DNA from: Palsa-459 sp035510855
GTDB lineage: Bacteria > Actinomycetota > Acidimicrobiia > Acidimicrobiales > RAAP-2
DNA: 11,163 nucleotides
Reading direction: 5' to 3'
Assembly: GCA_035510855.1 (NCBI GenBank)
Contig: DATKGG010000024.1
Location: forward strand, 1 to 11,163
Under the pieces are notes generated by a model. It did no database searches. It was not told where the DNA came from and was given only the letters and a program-made list of their open reading frames with translations. The first letter of the stretch is position 1; each line of letters opens with the position of its first letter. Of this stretch, positions 1 through 6,692 are shown piece by piece. A program made the translations under genes and the position numbers.

Positions 1-1
1 G

Positions 2-511
2 ACGCGCTCGCAGCGCTGGGACCTGCTCGCGGCCTCCACCGTCGAGGTGGGCGTCGTGTTCCTCACGCTCACCTTGGCGACCGGGATGCTCTGGGGGCGT
101 CCGGTGTGGGGGGTCTGGTGGACCTGGGACGCGAGGCTGACCTCGACCGCCCTCCTCGAGCTGCTGTTCATCGGGTACCTGGCCATGCGTCGTGTCCCCG
201 CCGATCCCCACGTCCGCGCGCGCAGGTGCGCGGTGCTCGCGCTCCTCGCGGGGCTCGACGTGCCGATCGTGCACTACTCGGTGCAGTGGTGGAACGGCCT
301 GCACCAGACCGACTCGGTCCTCGTCGGTGGCTTCCACTTCAAGATCCACGGCTCGATGCTCTGGACGCTGCTGCTCAGCTTCGTCGCGATGACGGTCGTC
401 TTCGTCTGGATGGTGCGGCGGCGCTACGAGATCGCGATCACCGAGTCCGCGATCGCCGATGCCGCCCTCCAAGACGCGGTCCTCGAGCGTCGCAAAGAGG
501 GGGTGCGATGA
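2..511 (+). CDS. ccmC: Haem exporter/chaperone subunit CcmC, 5' end outside window
   Basis: CcmC is an integral membrane protein of cytochrome c maturation System I. It presents haem on the outer face of the membrane for transfer to CcmE. The frame is open to the window edge, so only the C-terminal 169 residues are present and the real start lies upstream. The tryptophan-rich haem-handling motif WWTWDARLTS is intact. It is followed by the second conserved segment PIVHYSVQWWNGLHQ, which carries the family histidine. At least four hydrophobic segments can be seen, and the protein ends in a basic, charged tail. The stop codon overlaps the ccmD start as ATGA, which indicates translational coupling. 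ccmA and ccmB would be expected upstream but cannot be seen. The haem-binding motif separates it from the related CcmF family. Identification is secure. Confidence 0.95.
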   Translation, partial: TRSQRWDLLAASTVEVGVVFLTLTLATGMLWGRPVWGVWWTWDARLTSTALLELLFIGYLAMRRVPADPHVRARRCAVLALLAGLDVPIVHYSVQWWNGLHQTDSVLVGGFHFKIHGSMLWTLLLSFVAMTVVFVWMVRRRYEIAITESAIADAALQDAVLERRKEGVR

Positions 512-597
512 GCTACGTGCAGTGGGGCTACGTCGTGACCCTTGGGGTGCTCGCGGCGTACGCCACCTCGCTGGTGGTGCGCTCGAGGCGCAGATGA
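508..597 (+). CDS. ccmD: CcmD small membrane protein
   Basis: This is a 29-residue protein with one transmembrane helix (about residues 7-24) and an arginine-rich end (RSRRR). That layout is characteristic of CcmD, which is needed to release haem-loaded CcmE from the CcmABCD complex. The ATG overlaps the ccmC stop by four bases (ATGA) and is preceded by a purine-rich stretch (AGAGGGGG, about 495-502) that can serve as ribosome binding site. Its own stop overlaps the ccmE ATG in the same way. CcmD sequences are poorly conserved, so the call rests on size, topology and position between ccmC and ccmE. It is shorter than most CcmD proteins, which run to about 40-70 residues. Confidence 0.8.
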   Translation: MSYVQWGYVVTLGVLAAYATSLVVRSRRR

Positions 598-1085
598 CCG
601 CGGCGAGCACGGAGCCGGCACCGACGCTCGAGCCTGTCGAGCCGCGCCGGCGCGCGGCGAACCCGAAGGGACGGTTCCTCTTCGTCTGCGCGCTGCTCGC
701 CGCGGCCGTCGTGCTCGTGCTGTACAAGGGGCTGCTCAGCTCGCTCAACTACTTCGACACCGTCGACCAGGCGCTCAACCACCGCGCCCAGATCGGCACG
801 ACCTCGATCAGGCTCGAGGGCGTCGTCGTGCCCGGCACGGTGCGCACGACGACCTCGGGCGCATCGTTCGCGATCAGCGGGGCGGACGGCCGGACGGTGC
901 GAGTGCTGAATGTGGGCTCGCCGCCCGAGCTGTTCCAGCCAGACATCCCCGTGGTCGTCGTCGGCAGCTTCGCGACGGCGACCTCGGACCTGTTCGACTC
1001 GAACCAGATCCTCGTCAAGCACTCCGCGTCGTACGTCGCGCAGCACCCTGGCCGGGTCCGAGCCCCCAACGGCTCCACGCGGTGA
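594..1085 (+). CDS. ccmE: Haem chaperone CcmE
   Basis: CcmE covalently binds haem delivered by CcmC and passes it to CcmF for attachment to apocytochrome c. The product is 163 residues. It has a cytoplasmic tail of about 25 residues, one transmembrane anchor (about 27-49) and an OB-fold domain facing outward. The C-terminal motif KHSASY supplies the haem-binding histidine (His143) and the tyrosine four residues later (Tyr147), matching the classical HxxxY motif. The CxxxY variant found in some anaerobes and archaea is absent. The segment RLEGVVVPGTV (about 73-83) is the usual start of the OB fold. The ATG overlaps the ccmD stop by four bases. The start gives a normal family length and needs no further N-terminal sequence. 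Confidence 0.95.
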   Translation: MTAASTEPAPTLEPVEPRRRAANPKGRFLFVCALLAAAVVLVLYKGLLSSLNYFDTVDQALNHRAQIGTTSIRLEGVVVPGTVRTTTSGASFAISGADGRTVRVLNVGSPPELFQPDIPVVVVGSFATATSDLFDSNQILVKHSASYVAQHPGRVRAPNGSTR

Positions 1086-3064
1086 TGCCGGCGTCGCTCG
1101 GGACGCTCGGGGTCGTCGTCGCGTTCATCGGCGCGGCGCTCGGGCTCGTCCTCCAGCTCGTCGAGCTGCGGCTCCGCGCGCTCGGTCGCCCCGTGCCACC
1201 GTGGCTCGAGGGCCGCCGGCTCGTCGTGCTCGTGCTGGCCGGGGTGCTCCTCGCCGTCGGCGCGATGCAGTATGCGCTCATCACCCACGACTTCGCGCTC
1301 GCCTACGTCGCGGAGAACAACGCGACGGTGACGCCCTTGCTGTACTCGATCACCGGGATGTGGTCGGCGCTCGCAGGCTCCATCCTGCTCTGGGCGCTCC
1401 TGCTCACGGTCGTGACGTCGATCTTTGTCGTCGTGTACCGCCGGCGCCACGACGACCCGGTCGTCGGCTGGGCGACGGTCGTGCTGTTCGGGACCGCCAC
1501 GTTCTTCCTCGGCCTCATCGCGGGACCGGCGAGTCCGTTTTCGACGACGGGCTCGGTCGTGCCCTCCCAGGGTGCAGGACCCGACGTGCTGCTCCAGGAC
1601 AACCTCCTCGTCGCGATCCACCCGCCGCTCATCTACTCGGGCCTCGTCCTGTTCACGGTGCCCTTTGCCCTCGTCATCGGCACGCTCGCCGCGGGGCGGC
1701 TGGGCGACGCCTGGCACGCCGACACGCGGCGGTGGGCGCTCACGGCGTGGACCTTCCTCACCGTCGGGATCCTGCTCGGCGCGTGGTGGAGCTACCAGGT
1801 CCTCGGCTGGGGCGGCTTTTGGGGATGGGACCCCGTCGAGAACGCCGCCCTCTTGCCGTGGCTCGTCGGGACGGCCTACGTCCACTCCGTGGTCGTCGAA
1901 GAGCGCCGGGGTCTGCTTCGCGTCTGGAACCTCACGCTCGCGATCAGCGTCTTTTCCCTCACGATCCTCGCGACCTACCTCACGCGCTCGGGCGTGCTCC
2001 AGAGCGTCCACGCGTTCAGCTCGTCGACGCTCGGCGGGCTGCTGCTCGGGTTCCTCGCCCTCGTGCTCGCGAGCGGCCTCGGACTGCTCGCGTGGCGCGG
2101 GGACAAGCTGCGCTCGCCCATTGGCATCGACGCGCCTCTCAGCCGCGAGGGCGCCTTTGTCGCCAACAACGTCCTGTTCGTCGGGTTCGCCCTGGTCGTG
2201 CTCTTGGGCACCGTCTTCCCGCTCGGCTACCAGGCGATCGAGCACTCGACGGTCACGGTCGGGCCCCCGTACTTCGACTCGGTCGCGCTGCCCGTGGGGC
2301 TCTGCGTGCTCTTCCTGATGGCGATCGCCCCGGCCCTTGGCTGGCGCCAGGTCGACGGCTGGGTGCTCTGGCACCGCGTGCGCACCGGCGTGTGGGCGGG
2401 CGCGGTGCTCGACGTGGCGCTCGTCGCCGACGGCGTGCGCGGCATCGGGACGCTCATCGCGTTCCTGCTCGCCACGATCGCGGCGTGGTCGGCCATCCGC
2501 GCGCTCACGGCCAACGTCCAGGCTGCTCACCAGCGAGCGGCGCCCCTGTGGCACGGGCTCCTCGGGCGGTCCTCGGGCGGCATGGTCGTGCACCTAGGGG
2601 TGGTGCTCGCCACCGTCGCGATTGTGTGCTCGGCCTCGTTCTCGACGCGCGCGACCGTCGAGCTCGCCCCTGGCCAGTCGAGGTCCGTCGGCGGCCACAG
2701 CGTCGACTACGAGGCCGTCCAGGTCGTGCGGAGCCCCGTGCGCACCGCGACCGAGCTGGTGGTGCGCGTCGACGGCGGCGGATTGTTCTACCCCGCGATC
2801 TCGAGGTACGCGGGCGGTCCCGTCCAGACGCCGGCGATCGACTCGAGCCTGCTCGGCGACGACGTGTACCTGACCTACGTCCCGGTCGGCCAGCACGGGG
2901 AGGTCGCGCTGTCGGTCACCGTCGAGCCCTACGTCTCGTGGCTCTGGGTCGGGGGCCTCGTCGCGGGGCTGGGCGGCGCGCTCGCGCTCGCCCGCGCGCC
3001 GCGCCGCCGCCGCCAGCCCGAGCCCGTCGTCGCCGAGCCGATCCGCGAGCTCGAGCCGGTCTGA
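1085..3064 (+). CDS. ccmF: Cytochrome c haem lyase subunit CcmF
   Basis: CcmF is the large membrane subunit of the System I haem lyase. It takes haem from holo-CcmE and, with CcmH, attaches it to CXXCH apocytochromes. The 659 residues match the usual length of about 650. The tryptophan-rich motif WGGFWGWDPVENA lies at about residues 242-254. Four histidines fall in the expected family contexts: His179 (HPPLIYSG), His267 (after the tryptophan-rich motif), His309 (SVHAF) and His503 (VVHLG). The family motif GPPYFDSV is present. About fourteen hydrophobic segments are visible, and the protein ends in an arginine-rich tail. The ATG shares its A with the ccmE stop. A GTG directly before it, at 1082, would add one residue and give a GTGA overlap, so the two starts are hard to separate. 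Confidence 0.96.
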   Translation: MPASLGTLGVVVAFIGAALGLVLQLVELRLRALGRPVPPWLEGRRLVVLVLAGVLLAVGAMQYALITHDFALAYVAENNATVTPLLYSITGMWSALAGSILLWALLLTVVTSIFVVVYRRRHDDPVVGWATVVLFGTATFFLGLIAGPASPFSTTGSVVPSQGAGPDVLLQDNLLVAIHPPLIYSGLVLFTVPFALVIGTLAAGRLGDAWHADTRRWALTAWTFLTVGILLGAWWSYQVLGWGGFWGWDPVENAALLPWLVGTAYVHSVVVEERRGLLRVWNLTLAISVFSLTILATYLTRSGVLQSVHAFSSSTLGGLLLGFLALVLASGLGLLAWRGDKLRSPIGIDAPLSREGAFVANNVLFVGFALVVLLGTVFPLGYQAIEHSTVTVGPPYFDSVALPVGLCVLFLMAIAPALGWRQVDGWVLWHRVRTGVWAGAVLDVALVADGVRGIGTLIAFLLATIAAWSAIRALTANVQAAHQRAAPLWHGLLGRSSGGMVVHLGVVLATVAIVCSASFSTRATVELAPGQSRSVGGHSVDYEAVQVVRSPVRTATELVVRVDGGGLFYPAISRYAGGPVQTPAIDSSLLGDDVYLTYVPVGQHGEVALSVTVEPYVSWLWVGGLVAGLGGALALARAPRRRRQPEPVVAEPIRELEPV

Positions 3065-3612
3065 TGCGAGCTCCACGCGTCCGGCTCGCCGCGCTCGTCG
3101 CGTGCGCCATGCTCGCCGGCGTGCTCGCGTTCCTCGCCACACGGCCCGTCGAGCAGGGCGCGACCCCGGTCGCCTCGCCGCTCATCGGCACGGTGGCACC
3201 GGACGTCGCAGCGTGGACGCTCTCGGGCGACCACGTGTCCCTGGCTGCGCTCCGAGGGCGCGTCGTCGTCCTCTCCTTCTTCGCGTCGTGGTGCTCGCCG
3301 TGCCGCGCGGAGGCGCCGAACCTCGTCGCGTTCGCGTGGCACCAGCACGTGACGAGGTCGAGGGCGGTCCTCCTCGGCGTCGTCTTCAGCGACTCGGACG
3401 CCGCCGCGTCGTCCTTCGCGCACGCCTTCGGGCTCACCTATCCCATCCTCGAGGACCCCGCGGGCGCGATCGCGAACGACTTCGGCGTCGTCAACCTGCC
3501 CGTGACCGTCGTCATCGACGCGCGCGGGCGCGTCGATGAGGTGCTCGAGGGCACGGCGACCACCAACCAGCTCGACGCGGCGGCGAGCCGGGCGATGCGG
3601 ACCGCAGCGTGA
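3064..3612 (+). CDS. ccmG: Membrane-anchored thioredoxin-fold protein, CcmG/DsbE/ResA type
   Basis: This predicted thiol-disulfide oxidoreductase would reduce the apocytochrome CXXCH cysteines, or the CcmH disulfide, on the outer side of the membrane. The 182 residues start with a basic N-terminus and a signal anchor (about 7-26). A thioredoxin fold of the AhpC/TSA-Redoxin type follows. The active site is WCSPC (Cys77 and Cys80), and the cis-proline is Pro146 in NLPVT. Proteobacterial CcmG has a GxPE context at the cis-proline. The NLPVT context here is closer to ResA/TlpA, so the specific name comes partly from operon position between ccmF and ccmH. The ATG overlaps the ccmF stop by one base (TGATG). 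No CcdA or DsbD electron donor lies in the window. Confidence 0.88.
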   Translation: MRAPRVRLAALVACAMLAGVLAFLATRPVEQGATPVASPLIGTVAPDVAAWTLSGDHVSLAALRGRVVVLSFFASWCSPCRAEAPNLVAFAWHQHVTRSRAVLLGVVFSDSDAAASSFAHAFGLTYPILEDPAGAIANDFGVVNLPVTVVIDARGRVDEVLEGTATTNQLDAAASRAMRTAA

Positions 3613-4016
3613 GCACGACGCGCCGCGCGGCGGGCCCGGTCGTGCTGTGCGCCGTGCTCGCGGTCACGCTCCTCGTCGGCGCCGGCACCTTCGACGCGAG
3701 CCACGCGAGCGCCGCAGTGCGCGTCGCCGCGCTCGAGCGCGACGTGCGGTGCCCGGACTGCCTCGACCTGTCGGTCGCCCAGTCGAGCACCGAGCCGTCG
3801 ATGGCGCTGCGACGCGAGATCGTGGCCTCGGTGCGCGCCGGCCAGTCCGACACCGAGATCCTCGCCACGATCACCCATCGGTACGGGACCTCGATCCTCC
3901 TGCTCCCGCCGCCAGGGGGCCTCGACACGGTGCTGTGGGCGGTGCCCACCGCCCTCGCCGTCGGTGCGGGAGCGTGGCTCGCGAGGGCACTCCTCAGGCG
4001 TCGGCGCCCGACGTGA
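3609..4016 (+). CDS. ccmH: CcmH-type apocytochrome thiol protein
   Basis: CcmH is a small membrane-anchored redox protein that works with CcmF on apocytochrome cysteines. The 135-residue product has an N-terminal signal or anchor segment (about 10-27) and the family motif RCPDC (Cys48 and Cys51). A three-helix domain follows, including LRREI and the SDTEIL segment, then ITHRYG. The proline-rich LLPPPGG leads into a C-terminal membrane helix (about 107-126) and an arginine-rich tail. Canonical CcmH reads LRCxxCQN. The glutamine after the second cysteine is replaced here (CLDLSVAQS). The start is a GTG overlapping the ccmG stop as GTGA. Length and architecture fit the short CcmH form, with the TPR part encoded separately by the next gene. 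Confidence 0.92.
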   Translation: MSTTRRAAGPVVLCAVLAVTLLVGAGTFDASHASAAVRVAALERDVRCPDCLDLSVAQSSTEPSMALRREIVASVRAGQSDTEILATITHRYGTSILLLPPPGGLDTVLWAVPTALAVGAGAWLARALLRRRRPT

Positions 4017-4756
4017 GCGACAACGCCGTCACGCTGCGCGACGAGATCGCCCTCGTGCGGCGCTCGCTCGACGACGCGCGCGCCGAGCACGCCCGGGGCG
4101 AGCTCGACGACGACGCCTTCGATGCCATCGAGCGGCGTGACGCAGCACGTCTCGCCCTCGCCCTCGAGCGCCTCGACGCCGCGGGGGCACCGGACGCCGA
4201 TGCGCCCGACGTCACCCCCCGTACCGGGGGAGCGCCCGCGGTCTCGCGCCGGTCGCGACGGCTGGTCGTCGCGTGCACGGTCGCCCTGGCGCTCGCTGCA
4301 GGGACGATCGGCGTCGTCCTCGGTCGTCCGTTCGCGGGCTCGACGCCTGCCTTGCGACTGACCACCCTCGAGCAGGTCGCCGTCCTTCGCATCCAGGGCG
4401 AGATGTTCGTGGCGACGGGGCAGAACGCCCGCGCACTGACCACCTTCGACGCCGTGCTCAAGCTCGAGCCGCGCAACCCCGAGGCGTTCATCGAGAGCGG
4501 CTGGCTCCACTACGAGGCGGGGCTCGCCGCACGTCGACCCGGTGAGGTCGACCTCGGCGCAGCGATGCTGCGGCGCGCGATCGCGGTCGACCCGGCCAAC
4601 GCCGCCTCGCACCTCTACTTCGGCATCGTGCTGCTCCAGCACGACCACGATGCGCGGGCTGCCAGGGCCCAGGTGCTCCGGTCCGCCGAGCTGCCCGAGT
4701 CACCGTCCGAGGAGTCGACCACTTCGGAGGTCCTCTCCTACTTGGCGCACCACTGA
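4013..4756 (+). CDS. CcmI-like membrane TPR protein
   Basis: This is a 247-residue protein that probably acts as the apocytochrome chaperone of the haem lyase. A charged N-terminal helical region (about 1-55) contains the segment ARGELDDDAFDAIE, which resembles the membrane-proximal pattern of CcmI. A proline- and alanine-rich linker (about 56-80) leads to a single transmembrane helix (about 83-104). The outward part (about 115-225) has TPR-like helical repeats, visible around NARALTTFDAVLKLEP and LRRAIAVDPANAASHLYFG. The start is a GTG overlapping the ccmH stop as GTGA. Classical CcmI begins with two membrane helices, and this one has a soluble N-terminus and one helix. It is therefore named by domain content and by its place as last gene of the ccm operon. 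It ends one base before the stop of a convergent gene. Confidence 0.75.
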   Translation: MSDNAVTLRDEIALVRRSLDDARAEHARGELDDDAFDAIERRDAARLALALERLDAAGAPDADAPDVTPRTGGAPAVSRRSRRLVVACTVALALAAGTIGVVLGRPFAGSTPALRLTTLEQVAVLRIQGEMFVATGQNARALTTFDAVLKLEPRNPEAFIESGWLHYEAGLAARRPGEVDLGAAMLRRAIAVDPANAASHLYFGIVLLQHDHDARAARAQVLRSAELPESPSEESTTSEVLSYLAHH

Positions 4757-4757
4757 C

Positions 4758-5888
4758 TCAGCGGAGGTCGCGCAGCTCCTGGAGCACCTTGGGGAACGCG
4801 TCGAGGAACGCGTCGATCTCGCGCTCGGTCGACGACCAGCCCACGCTGACGCGCAGCGAGTGGTCCTCGTTCACGCCCATGGCCGCAAGCACCTCGGAGC
4901 GCTCGAGCGACTCCGAGGTGCACGCGGAGCCCGAGTGCACGCTCACCCCGTATCGATCGAGGCCGAGCAGGACGGGCTCGGCCTCGACGCCCTCGACGAC
5001 GAAGCACCGCACGTGCGGGACGCGCCCCTCAGCCGAGGGGTCGCCGACGCCACGCACGCCGAGGAATGCCGCAGAGCCGACCTCCAGGCGCTTAATGAGC
5101 GCCGCGGCGCCGCGTGCCTCGTCGTGGAGGCGCTGGCCGTTCTCAGCGGCGAGCACGCCGGCCGCGGTCCCGAAGCCAAGGATGCCGACCACGTTCTCGA
5201 GGCCACCGCGTCGTGCGCGCTCCTGGTCGCCGCCGACGACGAGCGGCGTCAGCCGCAGCCCCCGCCGAACCGCGAGTGCACCGACTCCCATCGGGGCCCC
5301 GATCGTCTCGGCGGACAGGGACGTGAAGTCCGCGCCCATGGCGGTGACGTCGAGGTCCACGTGGCCAAGCGCGACCGATGCGTCGAGGTGCACGAGCGCG
5401 CCGGACGCGTGGGCGAGCTCGATGAGCGGGGCGACGTCGACGAGGGTGCCGGTCTCGTGGTTCGCGAGCTGGAGGCAGACGAGCGTCGCGGGTCCGCTCG
5501 CGAGCGCCTCGCTCAGCGCGGCAGGCGTCACGCGCCCGTCATGGTCCACCTCGAGCGGCTCGATCTCGCCGAAGCGTGCCGATGACTCGAGCACGCTCGC
5601 GCGCTCGACCGGGGCGACGAGGGCGCGACCGCCGTCGCGCAGCGCCGCGGCAACCGCGGTCGTCACGGACTCGGCGATCGACGAGGTGAAGACGACCTGA
5701 CGCGAGGTGGCGTGCACCAGTCGCGCGACCTCGTCGCGCGCCGACTCGATCGCGCGACGCACGATGAGGGCCTCTTCGTAGCTGCGCCCGGGGTCGGCCT
5801 GGGGGAGCTCGAGCCACTCTGCGATCGTCGCTTTGACCTCGGGTCGGAGCGGCGCGGCCGACGCGCAGTCGAGGAACGCCCGAGGCAT
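4758..5888 (-). CDS. NifS/IscS-fold class V aminotransferase homologue lacking the PLP lysine
   Basis: The 376-residue product aligns with cysteine desulfurases across its full length. The following comparison uses E. coli IscS residue roles as I recall them. The PLP-lysine motif SxHKxxGPKG reads SAETIGAPMG, so the histidine is Glu194 and the lysine is Thr195. Other expected contacts are also replaced: the stacking histidine is Arg96 (VERASVL), the glutamine of HxDAxQ is Val172, the SGATE threonine is Ala72, and the partner-subunit RSGT threonine is Leu230. Retained features are Asp169, Asn143, Ser192, and the cysteine loop SGSACTSES with Cys323. Only three lysines exist (19, 266 and 367), none near the active site. 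The ATG at 5888 follows the regulator stop by one base (TGAGATG) and begins at the conserved first strand (FLDCASAAPL). A GTG at 5927 would overlap the upstream gene by 38 bases. It probably has a non-desulfurase role. Confidence 0.88.
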   Translation of the reverse strand: MPRAFLDCASAAPLRPEVKATIAEWLELPQADPGRSYEEALIVRRAIESARDEVARLVHATSRQVVFTSSIAESVTTAVAAALRDGGRALVAPVERASVLESSARFGEIEPLEVDHDGRVTPAALSEALASGPATLVCLQLANHETGTLVDVAPLIELAHASGALVHLDASVALGHVDLDVTAMGADFTSLSAETIGAPMGVGALAVRRGLRLTPLVVGGDQERARRGGLENVVGILGFGTAAGVLAAENGQRLHDEARGAAALIKRLEVGSAAFLGVRGVGDPSAEGRVPHVRCFVVEGVEAEPVLLGLDRYGVSVHSGSACTSESLERSEVLAAMGVNEDHSLRVSVGWSSTEREIDAFLDAFPKVLQELRDLR

Positions 5889-5889
5889 C

Positions 5890-6627
5890 TCAGGCAGTGG
5901 CGCGGCAGGCGTCGTCGCCTCGGGCACGCGACGACATCGTCACGGTCGCGGCCCCGAGCGCGCCAAGGCCCTCGAGCATCCCGAGCACGAGTCCGCGGTC
6001 CACCGCGCAGAGCACGGGGTGGCGCGTGGCAGCCTCGCCGAACGGGCACGCCCCGGCCACGACCGAGAGCGTGCCGGCGTGCTCCTCGGTGCGCGCGGCG
6101 AAGCCGTGCGCGGTGAAGGCCGCGGCGACCGCGGACATCGCTGTGCGGACCGACAGCTGGGCGTCGCGCGTGGCGCGCTCCTCGGCGAGCCGACGGCCGT
6201 AGGACTCGCCCACCTCGAGAGCCATGGCCTCGGCGCGCTCGGGCCCGAGGAGCTCGACGGAGCGCTCGAGCAGCGCCACCAGCAGCTCGTCGCGGCGCGA
6301 GGCGCCCGTGGCTGGCAGCTCGACGTCGACGACGGCGTAGGTCTTCGCGGGGCGCCCGACGCCGCGCTTGGCGGTGGAGGTGACGACGTGACCTGCCGCG
6401 ACGAGGCGGTCGAGGTGGTGCCGCGCGACGTTCGGGTGGATCGCGTGGGCGCCCGCGATCTCGCTCACCGTCGCGCCGTCGTGCTGTCGCACGAAGAGGT
6501 AGATCGCGCGTCGTGTCGGATCGCCGAAGGAGCTCGAGAGCTCCGCGACGACGGCGGTGAACGCACCGGGGTCGTCGGTCACGCGCTGCGCCGCGCCGGC
6601 CTCTTCGGGCACGATCGCAGGCATCAT
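5890..6627 (-). CDS. SufR-like winged-helix transcriptional regulator
   Basis: This is a 245-residue DNA-binding protein. An ArsR/SufR-type winged helix-turn-helix spans about residues 28-100. It includes FGDPTRRAIYLFV, the recognition helix in HPNVARHHLDRLVAAGHV, and the wing RGVGRPAKTYAV. The C-terminal domain holds a CPF motif and a second cysteine twelve residues on (Cys194 and Cys207, in ACPF...HPVLC), plus Cys241 near the end. This pattern resembles the Fe-S-sensing half of SufR-type repressors, so an Fe-S or redox signal is likely, though not proven. Two ATGs stand in tandem (6627 and 6624), with no Shine-Dalgarno sequence and a TAGACT hexamer just upstream, which suggests leaderless translation. 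It is followed one base later by the NifS-like gene and diverges from mrp, its likely target. Confidence 0.85.
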   Translation of the reverse strand: MMPAIVPEEAGAAQRVTDDPGAFTAVVAELSSSFGDPTRRAIYLFVRQHDGATVSEIAGAHAIHPNVARHHLDRLVAAGHVVTSTAKRGVGRPAKTYAVVDVELPATGASRRDELLVALLERSVELLGPERAEAMALEVGESYGRRLAEERATRDAQLSVRTAMSAVAAAFTAHGFAARTEEHAGTLSVVAGACPFGEAATRHPVLCAVDRGLVLGMLEGLGALGAATVTMSSRARGDDACRATA

Positions 6628-6692
6628 CGGTAGTCTACGACTCGAGCCCGAACACGAACACGCCCACGGGTGACTGAGAGGTGAGTCGACAC
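6628..6692. promoter_or_regulatory. Divergent promoter region between the SufR-like regulator and mrp
   Basis: The 65 bases must carry the promoters for both the minus-strand regulator pair and plus-strand mrp, and probably the regulator's operator. The nonamer GTAGTCTAC (6630-6638) is an odd-centred palindrome, so it gives a TAnnnT hexamer on both strands (TAGTCT on plus, TAGACT on minus). A short direct repeat (GAACAC GAACAC, about 6650-6661) and two similar hexamers (GTGACT 6670-6675 and GTGAGT 6681-6686) lie between it and the mrp start. No convincing -35 hexamer is visible on either strand. The assignment to promoter and operator is an inference from position and symmetry. Confidence 0.5.
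6677..6684 (+). promoter_or_regulatory. Ribosome binding site that sets the mrp start
   Basis: The octamer AGAGGTGA matches the anti-Shine-Dalgarno complement (AGGAGGTGA) almost fully. It ends eight bases before the GTG at 6693. An alternative in-frame GTG at 6681 lies inside this element, so it is unlikely to be the start. Confidence 0.75.

Noticed and set aside
749..2593. A long open frame on the minus strand across ccmE and ccmF
   Set aside because: Its composition is Arg/Glu/Asp-rich with no recognisable motif, and it lies opposite an unmistakable CcmF. Such antisense frames are a common by-product of high GC at third codon positions.
910..3063. A long in-frame upstream extension of the CcmG-like gene overlapping ccmF
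   Set aside because: The extension is a low-complexity Arg/Ala/Pro translation of ccmF in another frame. The signal anchor begins at the ATG at 3064, which overlaps the ccmF stop.
4758..5888. Calling the NifS-like gene a pseudogene
   Set aside because: The frame is intact over the full family length, third-position GC is normal, and it is coupled to an intact regulator. Changes cluster at PLP-contact positions and are not random disruptions.
5889..5927. GTG start at 5927 for the NifS-like gene
   Set aside because: It would overlap the upstream regulator by 38 bases and add 13 residues that match nothing in the family. The ATG at 5888 directly follows the regulator stop.
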